Shown here in pieces: positions 43,901 to 56,960 of a DNA stretch of 64,000 bases. Each line of letters opens with the position of its first letter. The first letter of the stretch is position 1. Origin of the DNA: Numida meleagris (taxonomy: Eukaryota > Chordata > Aves > Galliformes > Numididae); NCBI RefSeq assembly GCF_002078875.1, contig NC_034412.1, forward strand, positions 28,942,745-29,006,744, in the 5' to 3' direction. The notes beneath the pieces were generated by a model, which saw only the letters and a list, made by a program, of their open reading frames with translations, did not search any database and had not been told where the DNA came from. Both the position numbers and the translations under genes were made by a program.

Positions 43901-46900
43901 CAGGTTGTGTCGTGTATGGCAAGAACTAATGCAAAACAGGGAAAGGTGACACAAAACAAGTGAAAGAGTTGAATTCTTTATACTGGGAGATTAAGAGAAC
44001 CTGCTGTCATGGGTGACTGAACCATATTTTTTCTGCCTTGTCCTCCCCTGCATTGCCTGAGGGTTGTTGCAAAAAAATATCTGGCAGATAGGTTTTGAGG
44101 TGCTGAGGTGCGGTGTCTCCAATCGAGGCAACTGGAGAAGGTCAGATGCTGTTATCATTAATCATTCAGGTCCAGTATCTATCTTAGAGTTCAGTTCCTG
44201 GGAGAGGATTTAATGCCTACCAGTATGCACCGCACTCTGGCCCCAAAGCTCACACGTTGTTATTGCAATCTATTATTCACACAACTCCTGAAGTTGCCAG
44301 GCACTTTTGTAGAACAAAAGAGCTTGATTATTGTCAATCACTTGAAACCTCTTAGCTCACTTACAGGAAGCAATCTAGCCACTAAGTACAGAGCAAGCAG
44401 CAAAATTCATCTGGAAAGCAGAGTAATTTAATTTTTACTGTGGTCCACACTGGAGCTTTGTGGTTGGATGCTACTAGTTCCAGATTTGGACTACTGACCT
44501 AGGATTTTGGATGACACTTAATCGACATTGGATCTTCAAATTCTGTTTCATTCAGGATAAGGTCACGATATAGTCCTCATCTTAAGAAATTTGTATTCTG
44601 ATTTCAAACATGATAAGGAATAAGAGTAGGTAATAATAGGTTTGTATAAATGTGAAACAGCAAAGATGACTGTCATTGCATTATGGGTTGCATACATCTT
44701 GATGGCTCTCTGAGAAAATTGAAGAATATAACAGTAATTTCCCACGAAAGTTGCATCTGTTAGAAAGTAGCAGATTATTCATTGCGAGAAAGTAATACTG
44801 CAGTAAAAAGCATATAGCAGCCTTTTCTCCCGGTAAAATGTTTGTTCAAGGATCTGGAGGTGTGGGTTCTGTCAAGCTCAAGTTGGCTGCCCTGTAGCTA
44901 CCTATACTGTTTGCGGTAGAGATTGAATTTCCAGCTACATTTCAAGTGGCATTTAAATTCTCTTGCACCTGTGTATTAAACTCTCTTGTCTTGTTTTTAT
45001 TTTTTTTTCTGTGTGGGCTGTCTTGCCAAGAAAGTTGTGGCTCAGTTTTTAATTGTCTGCCTTTCCAAAATGCTGTCAGGCTAAGGCACAATTTTTTATA
45101 TATCATCCTCCAACAGTTTAAGATTAATTAGTATTTCACCCACATTAAAGGTATCATCTATATCCTGAAGGCAAAGTATGGTGTTTGGCAGCCTCTTCAA
45201 TCACTTCAAATTCTTCTGTGTGTAATGTATAAATAAGCTGTGGAAAAAGTGCTCTGTTCTCTGAATAGCTGCAGATACAAATGGCATATTGTCTACAACT
45301 CCACAGTCTTTAGTTTACACAGACTACCCCATTTGAACATTATGTGAAGGATAATAAATATTTTTTACATATCATATAATCTTACAACAAAACTGACATC
45401 AGATTAGCATTAATTGTGTGATTTCAGTGCTTTACGTATTTTTTATTTTGCCTGGTTTGCAGTGTGATCACTCTGGATACAGGACGTGGAAGGTTTTTTT
45501 GTAGTGCTGGAAGTAAATATTTTTAAGCATACATATTAAAAACAGGAAGACAAATTGTAAGCAGTTGCAATGATGCTGTTTATATCATTAACTGTTGTCA
45601 GTAGATTTAATAACTTTCTTGTTTACTTCCTTAAGTTCCTGCTAATTAGTTCTATTTCTTACAAATTAAAATAGCTGCCCAATATCCGTAATAAAGTATG
45701 ATGTCTGCTGTTAGTGATTGTGTATGCATTCTGAAAATGCACAGAATACTTCACTGAGTGACTGATTTTTTGAAGTTTTGTATAAGATACTGAGAGTTTA
45801 GCTCTCTGCCACTAGTGAATATGCAGCAGGGCAAAGGTAACACAGACAGACTGGTCTCTGCAATACTCTGTGAGCTAGCATCCTACTATTGCACTGTGCA
45901 CTAGGGTAGGACATATTAGTGGGCTTGGCTGTTTACATTAAAGATTGGTCACCATTGTCTGAGGGTAAAATCCTCAGTAAAAGCCTTAGATATTGGAAAA
46001 ACATAGAGCAAAATGCTGTGTTTACTCTCCTCCATCCTTGTAATGCCAAAGGGAAGAAAACTGCATTTGTGGTTTTTTTCGGCTCAGTGATTCTAGAGGA
46101 AACATTTACCAAAAAGCTGCATTATTACAAATCGACCTGACATGGTAAGGTTTGGATTCAGCCTGATTTCTGCCTTGGCAGAGGTTGTATGGGCAGGATT
46201 TTGCTGTCAGGAAATGCTCTGGTCCCGGTGCCTGTGAGTCAGCTGGTTATCACTGCCTGACAACTCTGCACCTGATAGAATCTAAGTTGTCATTTATAAA
46301 TAAATAAACAGGCTTCCTGCATTGCAAAAGCAGTATTCATAACATGAACTGATGCACTTCTTCCTCAATAAACTGCCTTTGCAAAAAATCTTCAGCTGAA
46401 CAATAGAATATAGGCACAAGATTTATTACCTTGTGCTTCAATACTTCTGCATCAAAGCTCTTTAAGCAAGCTAATAGCATAACCATGAAAAAATGAGATT
46501 TTTTCCAAAAGACTTGCATGTCAGTCAAAATGTCTTGGCCTGGTAAGGAGGTAGAATACATGACTTAGTGCACATTTTCTGATTTCTATTTCTAATATCT
46601 CTAAAATACTTTTGTTGGTAAGGCTAGGAAGAACAAAAATTCCTGCTTTGTTATTCCCCTTTCATTGTTCTGGATAAAGCATACCTACCTGCTTCACTCT
46701 GGTCGACCTAACAGCAGCCAAACAGCAACGCACTTCTGTTGTTCTCTAGCGCAATATATTTTACATGATTTCTTCCATATTTGGACCATTCTTCAGTTGT
46801 ACCATGTTTCAATTAATATTATTTTTGCTGAAGTGAGGACATGAGATGTTGGCTTAATATTTCTTACACTTATATTATAGTATTGAGCCTCCTTGGCTTT

Positions 46901-49900
46901 TTAAATATTCATTTTAAAGATGTGATTGTGCATTTTCCTGGAGTTATGCTTGATAAGTTCAAAGCAATGCTTTTCTTCGCATTGACAAAGAAGTTCTAAA
47001 ACTCATTTAAAGTTGTGGATGAGGGAAATGGCTGAGGTCTTTTGAGAATGTACACAAAGGAGACATTTTATGATATTAAGGTGCATGCATATTAGCACAC
47101 ATAACTTTCAACATGTACTGGATCATCTTAAAACTCATGGCTGAGAACTCAACTGGCTTCCAGCAGCCATCAGAAGTCCTAAACTGGCCTTGCTTATTCC
47201 TCTCCCAGTTGCAGACAGTGGTACACTACAAAATGGGCTGCAGAGTTTTCTGGAAAGTTATTTAGGAATAGTTTTTCTTTTTTTGTTGGTTGGTTGGTTG
47301 ATTTTTCTTTAAAGTAATGAAAGAAAGGATTGTAAGAAAAAGTTGAAAGAAACATTTTTATGGTCTTTGGCATGCCTTCTAGCCATGCCAAACCACCACA
47401 GCAATAGGCAGTGCCTCTGCTTTCCTCCAGGCACAAAGCATTTGCCCTAAATTATATACAGCATTTAGGAGATCCTTGGCTGCTGTATAACACCTGGCTC
47501 TTTTTATTATTTAACAGATTTGGTAAGTTACAAGTTGTGGAAATAAAGCTCTGAGAATCTCAGCTGTCTATGTCATTTCAATATTTGAAGTGTGATAAGT
47601 TAGGGAACTGGTTATGTCTACTTTCTGTGAATATCCAGTGTTTGTTCTAATCTTTGTTATTGCATTTGTTATGCTGGGTCATATTTTACTCGTTATTTTT
47701 GCTCTGAGTTTGAAAAAGACAAAATGCGACGGTATGTCAGGGAAAGCAAGAGAAGGAGGTCATATCACTGCACTGTACGCACCTCTGATTTCATGGGAAT
47801 AGGAAATTCAGACAGTGAGTGGGTTTTGGAATTTTTTCACAGAACTGTCAGAAGAAAGTTGTGGCCTTGAATGATCACCAGTGTCTGTGTTTAATTGAGT
47901 GAGACTAGATGAAGCAAGAATTCAAACTGAGTCTCCTCAGTGAACCAGCTGCTGATTGAGGTGTAGAGCAATGGGAACAAAGTGGTCCCTGGAGGACAAA
48001 TTTCTATGGAAAAGGCAAGTGCAAAAACCTGATCTGAGGATAGGAAGTGCTTGCTGAATAGGCTGTGATGTCAGATTTTGATAAAAAGGGAAGGGGGAGT
48101 GATAACCAAATGCATGGACATTTTTTCTGTGAAAATAAAAATGTGCATCACTCATTTCTACAACTACAACAACAAAAAATACTGTTAATTTCTTGCTGTT
48201 TCTTTAGAAATACATTCCATTTGATCTGCACACAAAACTCATGGAAATTCCCATCAGTCAGATGTTGCCTGGAGTTTCATTTTTTCTTTCTGTGAGATAC
48301 TTCAGATTAACAACTGTCACCTTGTGTTGTATTAAAGAACAGATTATAAGTCACTTGCTCCCCTGTGCTAGCATTTTTTGGCACCTTAATGGAATTAGAA
48401 TTGGCAGGATTTCCCTTCATTTCTCCCTTTCTGCTGTTCTTATCTTTCTATGTGGGATAATACAATATTAGAAAATATAGCAGAGAATTAAAAAAAAAAG
48501 AGAGAGAAATATAAAGAACTCAGGAAAATTCCCATAAGATGCAATTTCATTTGATGTAGAGACCAAAATGCTATCTGCCCAAAGCAGCATAGTACATTCA
48601 AGCCTTCTCCAACTGTTCTGCCTCCTCACAACTCAGGAAAATGGCTCAAAAAATGGAGATATTTTAGAGTGAGTGACAACTTATTCTGAAGTTCCTTCAA
48701 CACAAGAGAAATATATGAGATTTCTCAGGGAACTAATATGTGTCCCCATGAGCATGTGGTTTGGATCCTTGTTTTATTAGTGTGGGATCCTGTTTTCACT
48801 CAAGTCACTGTCTGGCAAACTGCTGAAACCTCAGTGTAGGAGAGCTCTCATCTGCCTTATAGACATTCTGCAGATGAAGCTCTTCATGTCTTCTCACCAT
48901 CTTCCTTTATGACAACTTTCTGCACAGAGCATTTCTTGTTGGGTTTTTTTTTGTTGTTTTATTTTTACATTTTCACAATTGTCTCCATCCCCTTTTCCAT
49001 GCTGGTTACCTGGCTATGCTCACTGGTGAGTGCTGCGCTCTTCCAGAAACACACACAGCCAACTGCTGGTGATTTCACTCCAGTCATGGAAGTCCTACCT
49101 TCCTGAAAGAGTAGGTGGAGAATTCCCTGACCATTAAAAGATTTGCTGCTAGAAATTAATAAAGTAATTTGATGTTGTGACAAAGTTAGCAATCTGTTCT
49201 AGTTGCACTAAATTTGTGTTTTCAGGTGAGAAAATTATCAGGTGCAGTCACTGCTTCAGCTTCACTCCCATCTGAGGAGCTCAGGGGAGAGCCTATTTGC
49301 CATGAGTGATGGCTGCAGTAACATCCCTCCAACCAAAATATTATCAGTGCTTTTGTAAATGAACTTACAAGAATTTCCATAAGAAGTCAAAGCATTCAAA
49401 TTCTTTTTTGAATACAGATAAGTTTGTATAAGTGTTTATTGGATTTTATCTACCTCTCTTGCTTTGTAATAAGCACATTTTAATTACGTAACTGTCTGCC
49501 CTGAAGTCTGCAATAGATGAAACATAGAGCATAGGTAATGAGGACTGTTTGTCACAGCCTTACATTCTTCAGGGACCTTATATATATCAAGGTCTAACTC
49601 CTCCCAGAGATCTTTTCAGTTTTAAAGCATAGGTTTATATTCCATTTGTATTATGATAACAAGTCATATTTATTATGGTCTTCCTAATGGCAGATCTTCA
49701 CTCAAGTACTAAAGAAAATATAATTCACAGGTGACTTGTACTAAAAATAAAAAGACTCTAAAGTATATAATTCATACATAATTACTTAAGCCACTGGTAA
49801 TGAAAAAAAAAGTACTTCTAGATGAGGCATTAAAAAGAATGGAAATTAAAAAACGAATTGAGAATTCACTTTACACAAACAGTACTTGAATGGGAGCTAC

Positions 49901-50000
49901 CAACTTAAAGGTGATTAAAATGTTTTCACAGATTAAACCATAGCAGGAAAATATCCTGGCTACTCATATAGTTAATTATCTGGATATACAGCAAGTGATT
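40969..50000. other. Repeat-poor unique DNA, no gene seen
   Basis: Nine kilobases with no recognisable host gene or dispersed repeat. A perfect 8-base hairpin lies at 41079-41099, and a (TTGG)n run at 47286-47300. Open frames reach about 85 codons (42315-42572) with no known domain. Confidence 0.45.
47286..47300 (+). repeat. Short (TTGG)n run
   Basis: Four units of TTGG in a row, next to T-rich sequence. A minor simple repeat. Confidence 0.75.
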
Positions 50001-53000
50001 TTCTTATTCTATTGCATCATTTAAAGGCTGGCTGCTACAGAATTGATGTGTCACATTTTTTTATTAAATTGAGTATAAAATCATTGCTATACTGAGCAGT
50101 GGGCTCTGGTTGAAGGTGTATCAAGAATTTTAATTTTGGAATTGTACTTTTGAAAAAGTAAATACCTAAATTGGATGGAAATAAGCATCAGATGGATTGT
50201 TGTGGCCAGCAACAAGGCTTCAGGGGAAAGTCTGAGGCCTTGATACACAGAGCTCATTACTCTTCCATACTAAGTCTTGTGCCCTGAAGCATGAGATTCA
50301 GTACTGTCCTGCAAAGTTTAACCTTAATATTAATAATGCTGTAACGTCCTGTGAAAGTAAGTTGGAAGCCATGAGTTACAATACTCTGGTAGCTGAAGGT
50401 GAAATTCTGCTTTCAGTTGCTTATGTACAGTCTGTAGTAGGGTCTGGTTCAACTTTAGGACACAAATCTGCAAATGTAATAATGTTTGCTAATGAAAACT
50501 ATTATTTACCATGCTTATCATTGTCTGCAGCACATCTCTTTTAGCATCCAAACATGGGAGTCAGATTTATTCAGTTCCCAAACAGAGATTTGGGGATGTC
50601 TCACCCTCAGCAAGTGTTAGTAGTCAGCTGGGAGAAAGAAAATGGCTGTAACAGCAGCTTTATCGTCTCGTCAGGTCCTTATAATTCTGTTAGTAATATC
50701 TGTATTATTTATCAGAGGTAGCTGAGGGCAAGTAGTACAGTGTGGCCTGCATCTGCCTTTCCACCAAAGTAAGGTGCCTTTCCCCACTCTGCAGTTTTTA
50801 TCTTGCTATGGTGTTGCTGGAGAGAGATTTTCACCACAGAGGCTAAAATTGTGTGATGGATCATGTTAGCAATTAATTAGTATGGACTGCTGTATATCTT
50901 GGTACTCTGTAGTTTACTAGTTATGAATATAGATAGCTCTTTTTAAAGTCATGCTTTGCCATTGACTTTGGAGACAAGTGAGTGACAGATGATTACGTGA
51001 AGAAGGGGTAGCAGCCTGTGGCTCTGCTCTACACAGCCTGCAGAAATTCGGCAAGAGTTAAGAGTTGTTGCAGGGTACTGGGACAAGTGGCTGCCCAGCT
51101 GTTCATCAGCTTTGGCACACAAGCATGGATCAAGATCCTATGGGCAGCTGAGCATCTTGAAAAGTTAGTTAATGCTTAGAGTCAGCTTGCCTCTGTATGA
51201 GAAGCTGAAGCACATTACCTTCAACCTGTGTGCTTCTTAGCTTGCTTAATGTTGTGCCTCGCAGGCTGGAAAATCTTGTCTTAGCACTAGGAGAAATTCC
51301 TATAAGAGAAACAGAGGTGAACATAGGAAGCAGAATTCACTGTCTGGCCTCTCTGTATGTAAGTTAAGAGAACCAGTTTATCTATTAGGAGGCTATAGGC
51401 TACCTAAGAGCTTGTACCTGTGAAATATTATGCTGCCCACCAGCGTTTCACGTGAATACTGAGGGGTGTGCAAAATCCTCTCCGAATGAAATGTACTTTG
51501 GTTACGTTCATCCCCTGATTCTCAACTTCTGTGAAAACTTTATCTCTGTATGTAAACCACACTGCTCTTAAGAATGATGAATGAAGCTCAGGGAGCAATT
51601 GAAACAGAAGAAGAATGTGAATCACATTTTCAGTGAAGTACGTTGCTAAAGAAAATTTGCTTCCCGATGTTCTTGTATAGAACATAGTGGGAACAGTTGG
51701 GAAAAGGTGTGTTGGGTCAAGAGGTCTTTGTTTTTCTAGTGCAAGGTTGTTCTCCATAAAACCTTCCTAGCTTTATCGACTCAGGAGTCTCAAACAATAG
51801 GGATCAAAAGGCAGCTTTTGAAAGGCTGCATGACAATTTGATTTTTGTCCAGATCAGGAAGATTTTTCTAAGATAATTCTAAATTTCTGCTGTCTTAACA
51901 GTATTTAGTTACAGTTCCTGCACCATGCTAATTTTTCTCCATTGTGTTCTATGTGTTCTTGATGCGTATCTGCTTCTAGATACTCACAGTCTCTTTCCTT
52001 CTTATCATCAGCTATTGTCAGGGATGCACAACCAAGGTTTCTATCTGTCCTACTGTGGATTCAATGCTCCATATTCTTTAACATCATTTGGAAAATGTAA
52101 TTTTTTAAAGGTGAGCGAGCAGGCCAAGTTCCTTTTTTCTTCTATCTTTGCTTTCGTTACAAAAGGTGAAATTTGCTAGCCCTAAGCATTGGCATCTGGT
52201 GACAGTTTAGACATATTAAAACATCCTGCCTGGCCTCCAGTCACCAGTGCAGAACCATGTGGGTGTCCTTTGCCCTATTCTCATCTCCTTGAGGATGATT
52301 GTTCCCTGAGAATGTATCAGAGAACACTGGGCATCTAAATCATAATCTAAATATCTACACTAGATATGGACAACTGAATTTAGATCGTCAAACAACATCA
52401 TTAAAATCGAGTCCCGAGGAGCTGTTAAGGATTATGACTTAAAAGTGTCATTTATAGCAATAGCTGATGGTAACTAAGGGAGAGTTTGTGAGCATATTAA
52501 TCTAGAGATTTAAGACTGTCTACACAAACACAAGCATAAGAAAACCTACAGGCCAAATTTGAGCTTCCTTTCAGGAGCGTGATAGGCATTTTAGAGATTT
52601 CTGTTACCCATCTGTGGAATGACCCACTTCATAATAACTATTAATGACAATTATTAGAACTCCTTTTGGTAAATTCAGTTAAGGGCAGAATATTCAGGGT
52701 TCAGTAGTGACTAACGATAATAATATTGAATACTAAATAAAAATACCCTTGAAGTAATTATTTAATCTTGTAGGAAATCATGTAAGAGATCTGGGAATTA
52801 GAATAATGGTACTCTGTAGCTCAAAATCGAATTAAAAGCATGAGTTTTTCAAGTAGAAGCATTCATGCTAAGTTATGTTACTATATTGATCTTACCCCAT
52901 GCAGTAATTCTTTTATTATTTTACAAATCACATTAGAAGACTAATTTGATATAAGATAGTGCTGACGTGGAGAACAATCAGAAAGGAAGATGGTGTATTA

Positions 53001-53436
53001 GGGAATAATATGATAGGATCATTTTTTTTTTATTTTTGTTATGAATTTGACTGCTGCCTCTTTGTAAGAGCCAAACTAAAAAGGTCAAAGGAAAACATCT
53101 GTAAAAAGAAAACTGCTGGTCCAGCAATGTAGCATGTTGCTGACACAAACTATGAGGCAGCCCTTGCTTATTGCATATAGTATTTTCTACTGATACTGAT
53201 ATTATTTGTCACTTTTTTTAGATATACTCTTCTCATTTCAGCTGTGTTTTATTTTGATGGTACCCAACAATATACTTTATATATGTGAGATACTTTCCAA
53301 ATCTACTTCTTTCTTCCAAATCTTTGTTTTGATAAACTTTTCATTGCAGCAACTTCTTCCTACTAGTTTTTTTTTCTTAAACAGTTGATATAGTAAAACC
53401 TGTTTAACCACTGAGAATCCCCAGCAACAATCTACC

Positions 53437-53452
53437 AATAATAATAATAATA
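53437..53452 (+). repeat. (AAT)n microsatellite
   Basis: Five AAT units in a row followed by AGG. A short simple repeat. Confidence 0.85.
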
Positions 53453-53973
53453 GGTAATATTATTTCTTATTTATTTTGGAAGCTCTTAGTATGTCCCTCC
53501 AAGCATGAGAGTTAATGAGTTTCCTGTAATGAAGGAGTCCACAGTGATGCTATTCAAATGACTCTTGGCAATACCAATTTTATAATACATATTATAGCTG
53601 AGTAACCATGGAAATGGCCTCATAAAATCATTTTATTGTTAAAAAACATATAAAAATTGCAAATTTAAAAAGCATTCTCCCCTTCCCTGTGGACTTGAAT
53701 TTTAATTATTTTTTTTTTAAACATAGCATAAATCATCCTCTTGAATTTTCTTGATGCTGTACTGAGGATCTTATGCAAAAAAAGTTGTTCATAATGTTGT
53801 TTAATAGCTAAATAGCCCTGCTCTTGAGATAGACACGTTATAATACATAAATAAAAGCTTGCTCATAGTGTTCTAGTTTGAGGGAGTAAGGCAAAGCAAA
53901 ATATGTAGCAGAATATCTGTAAACCACCATCAAAGATCATGAAGTTGCTTGAAAAGCCAACTCAATGGCATTT

Positions 53974-53991
53974 AAAAAAAAAAAAAAAAAA
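53974..53991 (+). repeat. A18 homopolymer
   Basis: Eighteen A in a row, followed by GTAGG. No processed gene copy or SINE body is recognisable upstream. Confidence 0.85.
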
Positions 53992-56689
53992 GTAGGAAAA
54001 ACTGTTCCTCGTATTTAAGCTGTTAGCCTCAAGGCCAATACCTTACAGATACTTGTGGGACAGCACTGTTACAGGGCATCTTGCGTCTGAAGTGCAGTGC
54101 TCCTTACACTGACAGCTGAAATGCATGCAAAGGTAATTGCTACCAGTGGTGCTTTTTTTAACCGGAGCTATTAAATGGAAACACTGGCAGAGAAAAAACA
54201 GCTGTAGAAGAGGTCATGCATTTTAATATCCAGATTTTACTTATGGTTCAGACTCATCTCGTGGGGACATATGGATAACTTTCAGCTGAGTTCCTGAAGG
54301 CATGTTGAGCTTCATGGCTTTGTGAAACTTGTCAATACTTCATGGTCACATGGCAAAGATTAAGGACAGAACTGAAAATATTATGAAAATTAGCTGGTTA
54401 AAAAAAATGAATGTTGAAGGACTTTTTTAATTTCTCAGGCCCCCAAGAACTGTTCCTTAAGGTGATATTTTTGTTTTTGTCTGAAAGACAGAATCGGTAT
54501 ATTTTAATGGAGTCACTAGGGAATGGTAATAACACCATACTCTTAAACTACAGGAAAAAGAATCATGAAAATTGGCTTAGCTGGATAGCTGAGAAACTAC
54601 TCCAGAAGGTGATCTTTCCTAATTAGTCATAGGTTCAATTTTGGTATTTACCTGAATAAGAATCTGCTCTGATTCCTCTCTTTTAGACCTTAAACTCTGC
54701 TGAAACGCATTTTAGCCTGGAAAATTTTGGAAGACTGTTTCATGTAGTAAATGCAGAGAGATGGTATAGAGATGCATCATTCCACAAAACTCTACAGGAA
54801 CTTGCTTCTGAGTTATTAAAATGTACAAGTTGCTTACAGGTTTTGTAGATTAATATGAGATCTTTATTGGGTGCACAGGAATTCAAGAACTGAGAACTTT
54901 TTTAAAACTAAAATCTTCCAAATTAATACAATATAACTTCCACTTTAAAAAATATTTTATTATATTTTATTTTAATAAAACAAAACTTAAAATTTTTGCA
55001 GTTGGTTTACCTATTCAGGGAAGCATCATCTTTATACCAAATGAAAATAAGTTATGTATAAACATATCTGTCATTCCACCTCTCAGGGGAAAGTCCATGG
55101 ACTATTATCTCCATTTCTGTGATCAACCCTGAGATTCTGTTTGCCATCATGCTTTAGATCAGTAAAAATGAAGTCATTCATTGCATAGATTAAAACCATT
55201 TAGATGCAGTATGATTACCATGTTACATGGTTAAATCGAATTCGAAGTTCAGACTCTTAGGACTAGACTCCTGCCTGTGCAGGGTTCAGTCAGACATTGG
55301 AACAGTCATTCTCTGAAATCAAAGGTCAAATTTCCCCCTGATGATGTTTGGAGTGAGAAAGGGCAATGATGACAAGAGTTGACTGCTGAAGCTCATGGTC
55401 TTGACATTCATTCTCCAAAAAATGCAACCTCAAAGGGCTTGCTGTGCTTTGGGATGAACTCTTTGCCCAAAAAATCCTATGAGAATGCCTGTAGTTTGTC
55501 AGCTGGAGGCAGAAAGGACAAATGAGATTGTGTTGCAGTTAATAGATTATATCTGATATTTTTTCTTCTCAAACTGTCATCTTTGTACGTTTCCATCTAT
55601 GAAACTCAAAACATACAAATTTACTTTCCTTCTGCCTTAGACTCCTGCATCAACAGTTATTCAAACTAGCAGAGTAAGATAATCTCCCTTTAAACTCTGT
55701 TTTGGGACCCTTGCTCCCCTAGACTGGTATGAACTGTGAAATGTTGCTTTGGTAACCAAGGATCCTGACAGAATTTAGAAGTGCCTGGCATCCTACTGCA
55801 CATCTCCAAAGTACTTTCAGCTTGAACCCTCACCATCTTGCACAGGCCACTTGCTGTGAAGTTGACAAGGCAAGGATCTCCTAGGGACGGCTGTAAACCA
55901 CATGGACTCATCGCTGGCAGCAAGGAGTAAGCGTTAGCTGAGATGAGATTCCACTGCAAGTGAATACTCTATGATCCTGATTTTATTATGTGTGAGCCTT
56001 TTATACACAGTTAAAGTAAATCTCTATAGAACTTTCTAAAAGCTTTTTAGACATAGTTTTTTTGTTCTGTTTTTCTTATTTTTTTTCAATATTGTTTTCT
56101 TCCCATGCAGTTTTAGATTTCTTTTTGATGATTATCTTTCTGTTCATCTGATATAATATTCCCCATGTTCCAGAAACATAGCAATGACTTAATATTCACA
56201 TTTCTATTGTCAGTACACAAGTTTTATAGCCTTTGGCCAAATTCTCCTCTTGCATACACTGAAGACTAACTTTAGTCTTTAAATTTTTATGAACCAGATA
56301 TGAAAGCCTGTATATGCCCATTCGTGATTTTTTTCCTAGTATTTGAGTGGTAGCTCACTTCCTATCTGACATGTTTGTGGGAGTTATTGTGACCATCAGC
56401 ATGGACCAGAAGAATGTACAGTGATACTCAGTCCTAAGCCTGTCTCCCAGAGTCCTGGGATGGCGGTGCCCCTGCTGCTCCCATTGCACAGCTCCGTGAC
56501 TGTGAGGCAGCAGGGCTCAGAGCTCTGGGAGATGGGCAACAGCTGTCCTGAGAACGATGCCAAAAGAGGGAGTTTATTTCAATTGAACAGATATTGAGCC
56601 ACTTTTCAAGACCAGCAAATACTGTGGCTTATTTAAATAAAAATGGGCTGTAAGTGGACATAACTGAATAGCTTTAGCACAATTTCCCT

Positions 56690-56960
56690 GATGCACCTGA
56701 GAGGTTTGCTCAATGCAGAATTAGAATTGCATCCTGATTTTAGCTGCATGTCAATGAAAAGACCCACTCGGAGAAGCTGTTATGGTGAGTTAGATACTGC
56801 ACTGTAAAATATGCTTTTCAGACATGCTAATTTTTATCTGATAATTCCTTTGACTTGATGTGTCTCATAATTAGCCCCATCTTGAAAATCAGTTTGTGAT
56901 GACTTTTGGAAAAGCCCATTTTATGGAGATTTATATTTATCGTTGCCAGTATATGCTTCA
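56690..56960. promoter_or_regulatory. Possible conserved noncoding element
   Basis: Unique sequence with several transcription-factor-like motifs close together: ATGCTAAT, CTGATAA, CCTTTGA, CTCATAATTAGC. The pattern resembles tissue enhancers conserved among vertebrates. No gene nearby identifies a target. This is a weak inference from motif density and may be wrong. Confidence 0.22.

Noticed and set aside
51428..51757. 109-codon minus-strand open frame
   Set aside because: No known family, no upstream promoter or splice context that I can see, random-looking composition.
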